64,000 bases of DNA from Shewanella sp. UCD-KL12. Its GTDB lineage: Bacteria > Pseudomonadota > Gammaproteobacteria > Enterobacterales > Shewanellaceae. How positions within the stretch are numbered: position 1 is the first letter of the stretch; the number at the start of each line of letters is the position of its first letter. The notes beneath the pieces were generated by a model that had not been told where the DNA came from, ran no database searches, and was given only the letters and a program-made list of their open reading frames with translations. Of the stretch, positions 16,069 through 24,485 are shown piece after piece. Location: the NCBI RefSeq assembly GCF_001957125.1, contig NZ_MPHJ01000021.1, positions 21,546-85,545 of the forward strand, given 5' to 3'. Both the position numbers and the translations under genes were made by a program.

Positions 16069-16164
16069 AAAAAACCATAGGTTCCTATGCCTCCTAGCGG
16101 GAACTCTCCTTCAATTTCTGCATCAAGATGCTAAGCATATGAGCAACTCTTTTTATCTAGAGTT
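16069..16164 (-). promoter_or_regulatory. Candidate attenuator leader of the NhaC-type gene
   Basis: On the minus strand AACTCT (16164-16159) can pair with AGAGTT at 16150-16145 or with a second AGAGTT at 16107-16102. Later CATAG-GAAC-CTATG (16089-16076) forms a hairpin followed by TTTTTT (16074-16069), a weak intrinsic terminator. GTTCC and GGAAC give another exclusive pairing. The elements do not match a riboswitch class I can name. The rest of 16016-16658 shows only an imperfect AACCCC/GGGGTT inverted repeat near 16420-16450. Confidence 0.4.
16094..16138 (-). CDS. Possible leader peptide before the NhaC-type gene (14 aa)
   Basis: On the minus strand ATG at 16138 opens MLSILMQKLKESSR and stops at TAG 16096-16094, a few bases before the terminator-like hairpin. 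AAGAG lies about 9 nt upstream as a weak ribosome binding site. The position is right for an attenuator peptide, but the residues are not strongly biased to one amino acid (two Lys, three Ser, three Leu). Confidence 0.25.
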   Translation of the reverse strand: MLSILMQKLKESSR

Positions 16165-16658
16165 AGCGAAAAAGTAAGAATGGTAGATCTCAATAGTTGG
16201 CAGGATATGAGATAAATAGACGGCTGTCAATTTAGACGTCTAGATGTTTTTACTTCCATCGTGATCTTTTGTGCTTTTGCACTAAGACTTATGGTTATCC
16301 CATTGTTAATTAGGAATATTTAAAAAGTTGCCAGAAGAAAATATTTACTTAACGCCTATTGTTAGCAGGATGTAAAACTTGAGGCAAGTGTTAATTTTGT
16401 TGACGGTTGGCGTAACAAAACCCCTAGTGAAACCTTAGTGGGGTTAAGTTTCACAAATATATCCACAGAACCTGGCTTGAGATATTTGAAGTTACAAGAG
16501 ACAATCTATTTAGGTTAATGAAGCAACTGCCGCTTGTTACGCCAGTTGCATTTGCCGCGTAGCCATTTTTATCTGCTACCAGCGCCTGTATCTAACCTAC
16601 TACATAATGGTGAGCTTAGTATTCAGGCTTACAAGACTCATGAGATTAAGGGTGATAA

Positions 16659-17183
16659 ATGAAGCTACAAGAGATCAATAAAGTTGTGTATCGCAAGAAT
16701 CTCAACGTCGTCACAATTGCGCTAGTTGCCAGCTTGATTATGTTATCACTGCTATTTGGTAGCGGTCTGATTGCACTGTTTGGTGAGGCAAGTACAGTGA
16801 GTGGTGAGTCTACAGGTAACTTTCAATGGAACCTGCTTGGTGTTGTTCTGGCTGTTATTGTCTCTGTTGGCACGCTGATGAAATTTAAAGACTCAGCTTT
16901 TTTGGCTGAAGTTTATTATGTGTGGAAGCTAAAAGCGTTACATAATCGCATTTATCGAAAACTGAAGAAGATCAAATTGGCTGCGAAAGAGCATGATATA
17001 AATGCACTCATCATTTTAAGTTTTTACTACCACAGCTTAAAACTGGTCTATCAACTGGACAACAACACCTTGACGTTGAACACGCTAGATAAAGATCTCA
17101 CTGAATTAGAGGATATGATAAACAAGCATAACCTATCAGCTTGTGCTGAGCAGTTTGATGTCAGTATGTTAGAGCAGTATTAA
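16659..17183 (+). CDS. DUF3087-like membrane protein
   Basis: 174 residues. Two transmembrane helices (about 17-39 and 58-74) follow a short basic N-terminus (MKLQEINKVVYRKNLN). A cytosolic, Lys-rich helical C-terminal part follows (about 85-174). The N-terminal pattern and length agree with the DUF3087 family of marine gammaproteobacteria. Function unknown. It is monocistronic, on the opposite strand from the NhaC-type gene. Confidence 0.7.
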   Translation: MKLQEINKVVYRKNLNVVTIALVASLIMLSLLFGSGLIALFGEASTVSGESTGNFQWNLLGVVLAVIVSVGTLMKFKDSAFLAEVYYVWKLKALHNRIYRKLKKIKLAAKEHDINALIILSFYYHSLKLVYQLDNNTLTLNTLDKDLTELEDMINKHNLSACAEQFDVSMLEQY

Positions 17184-17342
17184 TTTACCTCTGAAGTTTG
17201 TCTCTTTAATATCGATGCCTTCTATCTGACTCACTGCATATCAATAGTGAGTCAGTCGTTAACCTAAGGATTTAAGCTAAACTTGTAGGTACGTTTGGCT
17301 TATCTCGTTGTGGCTCGTGCCACTTCGAGTTTGGGTATCATC

Positions 17343-18260
17343 ATGAAAATTATTGCGGTAATGCTCCTCTGTGTAGTGAGTATTACCTCTTTGGCTATCT
17401 CTTTAAATACCTCAGCTCACAGTGCATTGCCACACGGCAGTGCAATGATTGCTATGAGTCAGCATGACAGTGAGCCAGTAATTGATGCTCGTGCTAAAAG
17501 TACGAGTAATAACCCCTCCTCTTCGAAGCTACATATCGCGATTGTTGAATACCCTCCTTATGAGTTCTCTTATATTGATCAAGATGGCAAACTGCAGTTT
17601 GATGGCGTATCGGTAACCTTAGTTAAAGAGGTATTTAGACGGCTTAATCAAACATTCGAGTTACAGACTTTGCCTTGGTCTCGGGCGTTGAAGCTGTTAA
17701 AAGAGGGTAAAATTGATGGACTATTTGAGGTGCTTAGCAGACCAGAGCGGCTAGCTTATGCCGACTTTACCCAAGAGGTGTTGATGCAGGAAGTGGTGAT
17801 GTTATTTGTCACTGAAGACTCAGAGATAACGTTTACTGGTGAGCTGTCTAGTTTGGCGGACTATCAGTTTGGCATGAGAAAAGATTTTAGTTACGGTCCC
17901 TACTTTGATACAGCAGTTGAGCAAAAAGTGATTAAGCATGTCACTGCTGACGTAGAATCTACACCTTTACTGCTGAAGCTCTGCACCGGAGATATTGACA
18001 TTCTAGTCGCCGAGAAAGACACCATCCATTATGTCGAGAAAGAGGTGAAGGCATTACAAAGCAGCTCGCTAAGGCGTTGTAAGAATATCAAGAGATTGGA
18101 GCAAGCTGTGCAATCAACCCCCACCTATATGGCTTTTTCAAAGCAAAGTGATATCAAGCATGTCAGAGATAGATTTGATCAGGTGTTACGTCAGATGAAG
18201 CAAGATGGTAGCTATCAGAAAATTATTGATGAATGGAAGCGAGCCAATTTAGATAAATGA
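17343..18260 (+). CDS. Periplasmic solute-binding protein, family 3
   Basis: 305 residues from ATG 17343. A signal peptide (MKIIAVMLLCVVSITSLAISLNTSAHS) is followed by a low-complexity stretch and then the amino-acid-binding fold of the SBP_bac_3/HisJ type from about residue 60 (LHIAIVEYPPYEFSYIDQDGKLQFDGVSV). The C-terminus DGSYQKIIDEWKRANL is characteristic. No ABC transporter permease or ATPase is adjacent. Such orphan binding proteins in Shewanella often act as sensors or have unknown roles. The frame is open to a TTG at 17295, which would place residues before the signal peptide, so I reject it. Confidence 0.88.
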   Translation: MKIIAVMLLCVVSITSLAISLNTSAHSALPHGSAMIAMSQHDSEPVIDARAKSTSNNPSSSKLHIAIVEYPPYEFSYIDQDGKLQFDGVSVTLVKEVFRRLNQTFELQTLPWSRALKLLKEGKIDGLFEVLSRPERLAYADFTQEVLMQEVVMLFVTEDSEITFTGELSSLADYQFGMRKDFSYGPYFDTAVEQKVIKHVTADVESTPLLLKLCTGDIDILVAEKDTIHYVEKEVKALQSSSLRRCKNIKRLEQAVQSTPTYMAFSKQSDIKHVRDRFDQVLRQMKQDGSYQKIIDEWKRANLDK

Positions 18261-18299
18261 TGTTTATTAGGGCGAGTCGCAAGCTAAACGCTGAAGGGC

Positions 18300-18569
18300 T
18301 TATGCATTCTCTTTCGATAAGATGTGTTGTACACAGGCCGATCGCAGTAAAGAGGTGAAGTTTTTTACATCGCCGTGATGGTCAAGTGCTTCAAGGTAGA
18401 GGCTGGCAATAAATTGATTTCTCTTTACTCCTTGGCTCTCTGCAATTTGATCGAGTAGATCCCAGAACAATTTCTCCAAAGAGATGCTGGTTACATGGCC
18501 CTGAATTCTGATCGATTTCTGAATAGGCAAGTAATGGCTAGTGGGGTTGTCGAAAAACAGATTACCCAT
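18300..18569 (-). CDS. Ribbon-helix-helix domain protein (RHH_4 type)
   Basis: 89 residues. The segment QKSIRIQGHVTSISLEKLFWDLLDQIAESQG (about 17-47) is the pattern of the RHH_4 family: a beta strand with (S)xRIxGHxTSxSLE, then a helix with FWxxLxxIA. Such proteins are small dimeric DNA-binding proteins. The target is not known. A cysteine lies near the C-terminus. It converges on the solute-binding protein gene, with a 39-bp gap. Confidence 0.8.
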   Translation of the reverse strand: MGNLFFDNPTSHYLPIQKSIRIQGHVTSISLEKLFWDLLDQIAESQGVKRNQFIASLYLEALDHHGDVKNFTSLLRSACVQHILSKENA

Positions 18570-18719
18570 AACGTTAAGTTAAATACCTATCTGAGTTTAA
18601 TTTGTTGAATTTTAACATATTATATATCTTAGTTAGTGTTAAAGCCATTAGGGGTATATACATGTGTTCGACTTTGATTTCAGTCAGACAAATGGGTTAA
18701 TGGTTTGAGCTTTTGTTAC

Positions 18720-19019
18720 TTATGCCAGCTTAGATAAAATAATGAACTCAGGTTCTTGTGCTACAAGCTCTGGCATCTCCTTTTTTAAGCGTCTGAAATG
18801 TCCAGTGTTCTGGTGTTTCTCGAATGCTGCATGATCGACAAATGATTTGATGAAAACAAATTGGCCTAGGCTCTGGTTTTCTTCGTGGAGCTCATATTTG
18901 ACACAGCCCAACTCATTTCTCGTTGGTTGGACTAAGCTTTGGAGCAGTTCAAGTAGCGCCTGCTCTTTACCATTTTGTGCCTTAAAGCGCGCCAATACAT
19001 TGATCATGTTTGTACTCAT
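18720..19019 (-). CDS. Antibiotic biosynthesis monooxygenase (ABM) domain protein, YgiN-like
   Basis: 99 residues forming one dimeric alpha-beta barrel ABM domain. INVLARFKAQNGKEQALLELL at the N-terminus, ELGCVKYELHEENQ in the middle and EPEFIILSKL at the end are typical. Members include quinol monooxygenase YgiN and heme or redox-related enzymes, so the reaction cannot be assigned. ATG 19019 is chosen over a TTG two codons upstream. Confidence 0.82.
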   Translation of the reverse strand: MSTNMINVLARFKAQNGKEQALLELLQSLVQPTRNELGCVKYELHEENQSLGQFVFIKSFVDHAAFEKHQNTGHFRRLKKEMPELVAQEPEFIILSKLA

Positions 19020-19251
19020 AGCCAAAATTCACCGTCAATGAAAGGGGGCTAATGTAAGTGACTTGACTGATAAAGGGGTAGCAAATGAATACTACATTTT
19101 AGATATTTAGATGCAATTATTTGTTCTTTAACAATTCTTTGAGAGCAATAGATTTGTAAATTTTTAAATTATCGACTTGCGGGCTAATACCTAGAAATAG
19201 GCATTAGTATTTGTGTATATCGTTTTTTGAACTGTTATCTATTGCTAGTCT

Positions 19252-20211
19252 TTAATTGTCTTGATTAAAGACTTCATCGAACATTGCTTTAAGCAACTCA
19301 ACTTTGCTGGTCTCACGGGGATTGTGCTTAGACACCATAGAGAGATTAAACTGATAGCATGCGGTGTCACGGTGAATGATTTTAAGCTGTTGAGCTTTGA
19401 GTTCCTGTTGAATATAACTCAGTGGTAGATAGCCAATATAGCAGCCAGAGAGTATCAAGGTTTTACGGGTATCAAACTGATACGCCTTTGCGGATAAATT
19501 TAACCGCTTTAACTGCTCTCGACCATCGGTGTCGATATCTATTCCTGGGTGAACTGCTGGAGTCTGACTCAGCATCTCTGGGCTAATCTCATTATCCTGT
19601 AGTTGAAAAAAGGGATGAGAGTGACCACAGCATAGAAAGATAGGCTCGTTATAAATCGTCTGATAGTCCAAACCCTCTACCTGCTGGTAGCTAGGAAGCA
19701 GCCCGATATGCGCCTTCTCTTTAAGTAGGCATTTCTCAATATGTTTAAGGGCTTCATTATCGAGTACAAGATGAAGTTGTGGCTGCGTGCTGTGTATTTT
19801 CTTTACGACTTCAGCCAGCTTAAGTTGCATACGAGTGTCGAGTTGGTCGGCGCAAAGTATGATCAGTTCGCCGCTGAGCTCTTCGCCTAAGTTATTAATC
19901 AATCTAGAAAAATCATTGAGCGAATCGAACAGCTCGATACAGGCATGATAGACAGCTTGGCCATCTTCGGTAAGCGCAAATCCTGCGCGCCCGCGGCTAC
20001 ACAGCTTAAGCTTCATGCGGCTTTCTAGATTAGACATATGTACGCTAATGGTTGAGCGAGTTACCCCGAGCTCGGCCTCTGATGCAGAGAAGCCGCCATT
20101 TTCAACCACTGTGCGAAATATGCGAAGTAAACGTAGATCGTACTCAGTGACGGCTTTAGGGATGATAGAGCTCTTGTTACCGGTTTTATTACTGATATTG
20201 ACCAAAATCAT
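19252..20211 (-). CDS. LysR family transcriptional regulator
   Basis: 319 residues. The N-terminal winged helix-turn-helix spans about 22-82 (DLRLLRIFRTVVENGGFSASEAELGVTRSTISVHMSNLE), slightly shifted by a 20-residue extension. It is followed by a LysR substrate-binding domain (about 110-310). The gene is divergent from gabD with a 168-bp shared regulatory region, so it is very likely the regulator of gabD-gabT, responding to GABA or a related metabolite. That link is inference. ATG 20211 follows TAGGTG. Confidence 0.88.
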   Translation of the reverse strand: MILVNISNKTGNKSSIIPKAVTEYDLRLLRIFRTVVENGGFSASEAELGVTRSTISVHMSNLESRMKLKLCSRGRAGFALTEDGQAVYHACIELFDSLNDFSRLINNLGEELSGELIILCADQLDTRMQLKLAEVVKKIHSTQPQLHLVLDNEALKHIEKCLLKEKAHIGLLPSYQQVEGLDYQTIYNEPIFLCCGHSHPFFQLQDNEISPEMLSQTPAVHPGIDIDTDGREQLKRLNLSAKAYQFDTRKTLILSGCYIGYLPLSYIQQELKAQQLKIIHRDTACYQFNLSMVSKHNPRETSKVELLKAMFDEVFNQDN

Positions 20212-20379
20212 CACCTATGAAATGAGAATAAGTTTTATAGCTGTCAAACATAGTGTTTGTTGTTTTGTATTTAACCTGAGTTAGTTTTGCTATTCAATAG
20301 CTATATGAGTTTATGAATGTAGGTCTCGCCTTTGTGCTAGAGACAACTGGGATCATCAGATAGGTTCGCTGGAGTAGTT

Positions 20380-21837
20380 ATGCAACAAGTTAATGATACA
20401 AGGTTAGTGAAGCTCGGCTCTTACATTGACGGGCAGTGGCATGATGGGGAAGAGCATTTTGATGTTGTTAACCCGGCTAATGAGCAAGTGATTGCCCAAG
20501 TTTGTAATGCGGGTATTGCTGAAACTGAAGCGGCTGTCATTGCTGCTAAGCGTGCACTGCCAGCTTGGTCAAAAAGGTCAGCCAATGATCGCGCTACTAT
20601 TATGCGTCGCTGGTTTAACTTGATGATGGAAAGCCAGGATGACTTAGGGCGTATTTTGACGCTAGAGCAAGGCAAGCCTTTAGCTGAAGCCAAAGGGGAA
20701 ATTGCTTATGGGGCCGCTTTTATCGACTGGTTCGCTGAAGAGGGTAAGCGTGTTTATGGCGATACCATCCCAGCGCCTGCTGGCGATAAACGCATCATAG
20801 TGATCAAACAACCAGTGGGTGTCGTTGCCTCTATCACCCCATGGAACTTCCCTAATGCCATGATTGCCCGTAAAGCGGCAGCAGCCCTCGCAGCAGGATG
20901 TACTTTTGTTGTGAGGCCATCACCAATTACACCACTTTCGGCACTGGCCATGGCAGAGCTTGCAGAGCGCGCTGGTGTGCCAGCTGGCGTATTGAACGTG
21001 GTCGTTGGTGAAGATGCCGTCGGTATGGGCAAGGTGTTGACCCAGCATCCGGATGTGGCCAAGTTTACGTTCACGGGCTCAACTGCTGTTGGCAAGATTT
21101 TGATGACTCAGGCGGCTAGTACAGTAAAGAAAGTGTCTATGGAGCTAGGGGGCAACGCGCCTTTCATTGTGTTTGATGATGCAGATATCGATGCGGCGGT
21201 TCAAGGTGCACTTATCTCTAAATATCGCAACGCTGGCCAGACTTGCGTTTGTACTAATCGCATCTTGGTTCAGCAGGGCGTAGCTAAAGCGTTCACGGAT
21301 AAGTTTGCCAGCGCAGTGGCTGGGTTGAAGATCGGCGATGGATTAGCTGATGGTGTCAATCTAGGGCCAATGATCACATCCCAAGCGGTTGATGGAGTAC
21401 ATAAGCTGGTGGAGGAAACGCTGGCTGCTGGTGCGAGTGTTATTGCCGGTGGCAAGCGCAGTGATGCAGGTAATAATTTCTATGAGCCAACGATTTTGAC
21501 CGGGGTCACTAATGATATGCCGTTGGCCAATAATGAAATCTTTGGGCCGGTGACACCTATTATCACCTTTGAAACCGAACAGGAGGCTATTGCAATAGCC
21601 AATGATACTGAATATGGGTTAGCTGCGTACTTTTACTCCCGTGATATTGGCCGTGTGTGGCGTGTTGGAGAAGGCCTTGAATACGGCATGGTAGGCGTTA
21701 ACGAAGGGATAATCTCAAATGCAGCAGCGCCATTTGGCGGTGTTAAGCAATCGGGCAATGGTCGAGAAGGCTCTAAATATGGCCTCGATGATTATATGGA
21801 AATTAAGTATCTGTGCATGGGTGGGATAGATAAGTAA
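20380..21837 (+). CDS. gabD: Succinate-semialdehyde dehydrogenase (NADP+), GabD
   Basis: Oxidises succinate semialdehyde to succinate, the second step of GABA breakdown. 485 residues, the usual GabD length. The catalytic Cys is in NAGQTCVCTNR, the general-base Glu in SMELGGNAP, and the oxyanion Asn in TPWNFPNAM. The cofactor segment reads FVVRPSPITPLSALA: the Lys normally found in VVKPA is Arg179 (AGG), and the following residues also differ from the usual A-S/E-x-T. This may change the NADP/NAD preference. It is transcribed with gabT, from which it is separated by a 157-bp palindromic spacer. Confidence 0.93.
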   Translation: MQQVNDTRLVKLGSYIDGQWHDGEEHFDVVNPANEQVIAQVCNAGIAETEAAVIAAKRALPAWSKRSANDRATIMRRWFNLMMESQDDLGRILTLEQGKPLAEAKGEIAYGAAFIDWFAEEGKRVYGDTIPAPAGDKRIIVIKQPVGVVASITPWNFPNAMIARKAAAALAAGCTFVVRPSPITPLSALAMAELAERAGVPAGVLNVVVGEDAVGMGKVLTQHPDVAKFTFTGSTAVGKILMTQAASTVKKVSMELGGNAPFIVFDDADIDAAVQGALISKYRNAGQTCVCTNRILVQQGVAKAFTDKFASAVAGLKIGDGLADGVNLGPMITSQAVDGVHKLVEETLAAGASVIAGGKRSDAGNNFYEPTILTGVTNDMPLANNEIFGPVTPIITFETEQEAIAIANDTEYGLAAYFYSRDIGRVWRVGEGLEYGMVGVNEGIISNAAAPFGGVKQSGNGREGSKYGLDDYMEIKYLCMGGIDK

Positions 21838-21839
21838 AT

Positions 21840-21957
21840 GCTGAGATGACACTTCGCTGATGGGCTTAGAAGGTGCTGCGCTGGTGGAGCTAGGACGAAG
21901 TCCGTCGAGCAGGCTAAGCCGTCCGCGAAGCGATAGGCTAAAGGCCGTCATCTTAGC
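21840..21957. repeat. 118-bp palindromic element between gabD and gabT
   Basis: Nested inverted repeats: GCTGAGATGAC (21840-21850) with GTCATCTTAGC (21947-21957), CTTCGC (21852-21857) with GCGAAG (21925-21930), GGCTTAG (21863-21869) with CTAAGCC (21914-21920), and the central hairpin GGAC-GAA-GTCC (21893-21903). It is GC-richer than its surroundings. The form suggests a REP/MITE-like extragenic element that folds into one long stem in RNA and could lower or stabilise gabT expression relative to gabD. Confidence 0.85.
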
Positions 21958-21994
21958 TTTTCAGGATTAGGATTGAATAAAACAGGATATTGCA

Positions 21995-23275
21995 ATGACA
22001 AATAGCAGCTTACAAGAGAGAAAGGTTAAGGTTATTGCCCGCGGTCAAGGCAATGTCTATCCAGTGTATGTGGACAGAGCCGAGAACGCTGAGCTTTGGG
22101 ATGTCGATGGCAATCGTTATATCGATTTTGGTACTGGCATAGCCGTGTGTAATACCGGACATAGCCACCCTAAAGTGGTCACAGCGGTGAAAGAGCAGCT
22201 GGATAAATTTAGTCACACCTGCGTGATGATAAACCCCTATGAGTCTGCGGTTGAATTAGCTGAAAAACTGACTGAGCTTGCACCGGGCAATAGCGAGAAA
22301 AAAGCCATCTTTGTCACAACCGGGGCTGAAGCGGTTGAAAACTGTATCAAGATAGCGAGAGCGCATACTGGGCGACGTGGGGTGATAGCGTTTAATGGTG
22401 GCTTTCATGGTCGGACTAATTTGACCATGGCGTTGACCGGAAAAATTACTCCCTATAAACACCAGTTTGGTCCATTTCCTGCTGATGTCTATCATGCTCC
22501 ATTTCCAACATCGCTTCATAATGTGTCGGTAACTGATTCGCTCAAGGCTGTCGAAAATCTCTTTAAAGTGGATATTGCTCCTAGTGATGTAGCCGCAATT
22601 ATCATTGAGCCCGTTCAAGGAGAAGGCGGGTTTTATGCTGCGCCCGCCGAGTTTTTACAAGCTCTACGAACAATGTGCGATCTTCATGGCATAGTGCTGA
22701 TAGCCGATGAGATACAAACCGGTTTTGGTCGTACCGGTAAGATGTTCAGCATTGAACATGCTGATGTTGAACCTGATTTGATCACTATGGCCAAAGGCAT
22801 TGCTGGTGGTTTTCCTATTGCGGCTGTAGTGGGGAAATCTGAAATTATGGACGCGCCTCTGCCAGGTGGTCTTGGGGGAACCTATGGTGGTTCTCCAGTG
22901 GGTTGCGTGGCGGCATTGGCGGTACTTGAGGTGATTGAGGAGGATAATTTAGTTAAGCGCTCCTCTCAGATAGGTCAGATTTTTAATGAACACTTGAGTC
23001 AGTTGCAATCGCGTTTCCCAAAGGTGATTGCCCAGGTGCGTAACCAAGGGGCTATGATCGCCATTGAATTGGTGGAAGAGGGGGAGAATGAACAGCCAAA
23101 TACCGAGCTTACACAAGCTATTATTGCTAAGGCGACGCAGCATGGGCTCATTTTGCTTGCGTGTGGTTTTCACGGCAATGTGATCCGTTTCTTACCTGCT
23201 TTAACCATATCAGATGAGTTAATTTACGAAGGTTTAGCTAAGTTTAATACCCTGTTTAATGAGCTGGTCAGCTAA
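21995..23275 (+). CDS. gabT: 4-aminobutyrate aminotransferase, GabT
   Basis: PLP-dependent class III transaminase that converts GABA and 2-oxoglutarate into succinate semialdehyde and glutamate. 426 residues as in E. coli GabT. Visible motifs are TTGAEAVENCIKIARAHTGR (cofactor phosphate), FNGGFHGRT, IIEPVQGEGGF, the PLP-Asp in IADEIQTGFGRTGKMF, and the Schiff-base Lys in ITMAKGIAGGFP. It follows gabD, which uses its product, so both form one catabolic unit under the divergent LysR regulator. It ends in a terminator. Confidence 0.94.
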   Translation: MTNSSLQERKVKVIARGQGNVYPVYVDRAENAELWDVDGNRYIDFGTGIAVCNTGHSHPKVVTAVKEQLDKFSHTCVMINPYESAVELAEKLTELAPGNSEKKAIFVTTGAEAVENCIKIARAHTGRRGVIAFNGGFHGRTNLTMALTGKITPYKHQFGPFPADVYHAPFPTSLHNVSVTDSLKAVENLFKVDIAPSDVAAIIIEPVQGEGGFYAAPAEFLQALRTMCDLHGIVLIADEIQTGFGRTGKMFSIEHADVEPDLITMAKGIAGGFPIAAVVGKSEIMDAPLPGGLGGTYGGSPVGCVAALAVLEVIEEDNLVKRSSQIGQIFNEHLSQLQSRFPKVIAQVRNQGAMIAIELVEEGENEQPNTELTQAIIAKATQHGLILLACGFHGNVIRFLPALTISDELIYEGLAKFNTLFNELVS

Positions 23276-23313
23276 CTATTTATCTTTTCGGTGTTTATAA
23301 CTGTTGAAGTAAC

Positions 23314-23349
23314 AAGCTTGCTAGGATTGCTCTAGCAAGCTTTTTTTCT
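23314..23349 (+). terminator. Intrinsic terminator after gabT
   Basis: AGCTTGCTAG (23315-23324) pairs with CTAGCAAGCT (23332-23341), with a 7-nt loop, followed by a long T-run. Confidence 0.93.
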
Positions 23350-23460
23350 TTTTGATGCTGCCTCATCTTGGTGAGTATTGATCAAAATAGTGCAGTACTT
23401 AACGGTTAAGTGCCCATATCAGGCATTCAAAGCACATACTCATAACGCATCGTATCTTAT

Positions 23461-23507
23461 AGCCACATCCTATAGTCATATAGCCTAGTCACATCCTATA
23501 GTCATAA
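23461..23507. repeat. Two 21-bp direct copies, 26-bp period
   Basis: AGCCACATCCTATAGTCATA (from 23461) recurs as AGTCACATCCTATAGTCATA (from 23487). It sits in the non-coding stretch between gabT and the duplicated GNAT 5' region. No function is evident. Confidence 0.85.
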
Positions 23508-23558
23508 GGTCAGCTATCTTAGTTATTAGTAACGGCTTTGACTTGAATCACTTCATTA

Positions 23559-23956
23559 TAAGCAGCTAATACCACATCCTCACAATCATGCTACCACTGG
23601 CTTAGTTTTTGCTGACACATAGGCAAGAAATCAGTGTGATGAAATTAACCGGAGGCGTTATGGGAAAAGGTAATGAGGCTCTTCATTTTGAAGCTCCAGT
23701 AAAAGGGATCCAGCTAGTTACTTATAGTCACCAAATAGATGAAGTTCATATTAAGCAGCTAATACCTCACCCACACCCTCACTATCATGTTAGTACTGGC
23801 TTAGTTTTTGCTGACACATTGGCAATGAATCAGTGTGATGAAATTAACCGGAGGCGTTATGGGAAAAGGTAATGAGGCTCTTCAGTTTGAAGCTCCAGTA
23901 AAAGGGATCCAGCTAGTTACTTATAGTCGCCAAATAAATGAAGTTAATATTAAGCA
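23559..23956. repeat. Partial tandem duplication of a GNAT gene 5' end
   Basis: About 195-199 bp are present twice in tandem. The copies share CTGGCTTAGTTTTTGCTGAC, the GAAATTAACCGGAGGCGTTA start region and GGATCCAGCTAGTTACTTAT. Start codons are 199 bp apart (23660 and 23859), while the left parts are 193 bp apart, so one 6-bp indel has arisen. About 90 percent identity suggests a fairly recent event. Confidence 0.95.
23660..23872 (+). pseudogene. Truncated N-terminal copy of the downstream GNAT gene
   Basis: From its ATG the 70-residue product begins MGKGNEALHFEAPVKGIQL, nearly identical to the start of the intact gene at 23859. At the duplication junction it runs into the upstream region of the second copy (residues LIPHPHPHYHVSTG onward) and ends at 23872. 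It keeps a strong GGAGG ribosome binding site. Its stop lies 14 nt inside the intact gene, so ribosomes finishing here could affect initiation of the second ORF. No acetyl-CoA-binding motif is present, so it cannot be an enzyme. Confidence 0.75.
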
Positions 23957-24485
23957 GGGCTTACTCTCTTTGCTCTGTGATTGTGTCGATAGTGGTGCAT
24001 CTGTTGGGTTTATTCGCCCGTTTACGCTGCAGCAAGCTGAACAATATTGGCGTGAGGTTCAAATGGCGCTCAATGATGGGAACAAGTATCTATTAATTGC
24101 TGCATCAGAAGCGAATGTATTGGGTTGTGTGCAACTGTCGCTCTGTCACAAGGCGAATGGTTTGCATAGAGCAGAGGTTGAAAAGTTGATGGTGCACACT
24201 CAAGCGAGAGGGCAAGGAGTCGCAAAGCGTTTGATGATTGAGGTAGAAGCGTTAGCGACTAACCTTTGTCGAAGCTTATTGGTACTTGATACCAAGAAGG
24301 GGGATATTGCAGAAAACATGTACGCTAACCTAGGGTATGTAAGAGGCGGAGAAATACCTGGTTTCGCACTGAGTTCGACGGGGGAGCTCGATGCTACAGT
24401 GTTATTTTATAAGAGGTTAATGATTAAAGCGCCGTTTACAGAAACCACTTTTGAGCTAGCAGATAATCAAGGACTCAATCGATGA
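23859..24485 (+). CDS. GNAT family N-acetyltransferase
   Basis: 208 residues from ATG 23859, which has GGAGG 5 nt upstream. An N-terminal leader of about 30 residues is followed by the acetyltransferase fold: SVGFIRPFTLQQAEQYW, then the central strand VLGCVQLSLCHKANGLHRAEVEKLMV and the acetyl-CoA motif HTQARGQGVAKRLM (R/Q-x-x-G-x-G/A), ending with AENMYANLGYVRGGEIPGFA. Probable cytosolic acetylation of a small molecule. It overlaps the next GNAT gene by 4 nt (ATGA), so the two are translationally coupled. Its 5' part is duplicated upstream. Confidence 0.9.
   Translation: MGKGNEALQFEAPVKGIQLVTYSRQINEVNIKQGLLSLLCDCVDSGASVGFIRPFTLQQAEQYWREVQMALNDGNKYLLIAASEANVLGCVQLSLCHKANGLHRAEVEKLMVHTQARGQGVAKRLMIEVEALATNLCRSLLVLDTKKGDIAENMYANLGYVRGGEIPGFALSSTGELDATVLFYKRLMIKAPFTETTFELADNQGLNR

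Noticed and set aside
16069..16200. Lysine riboswitch before the NhaC-type gene
   Set aside because: NhaC-family lysine transporters often carry one, but I could not find the conserved lysine-aptamer blocks. I keep only the weaker attenuator call.
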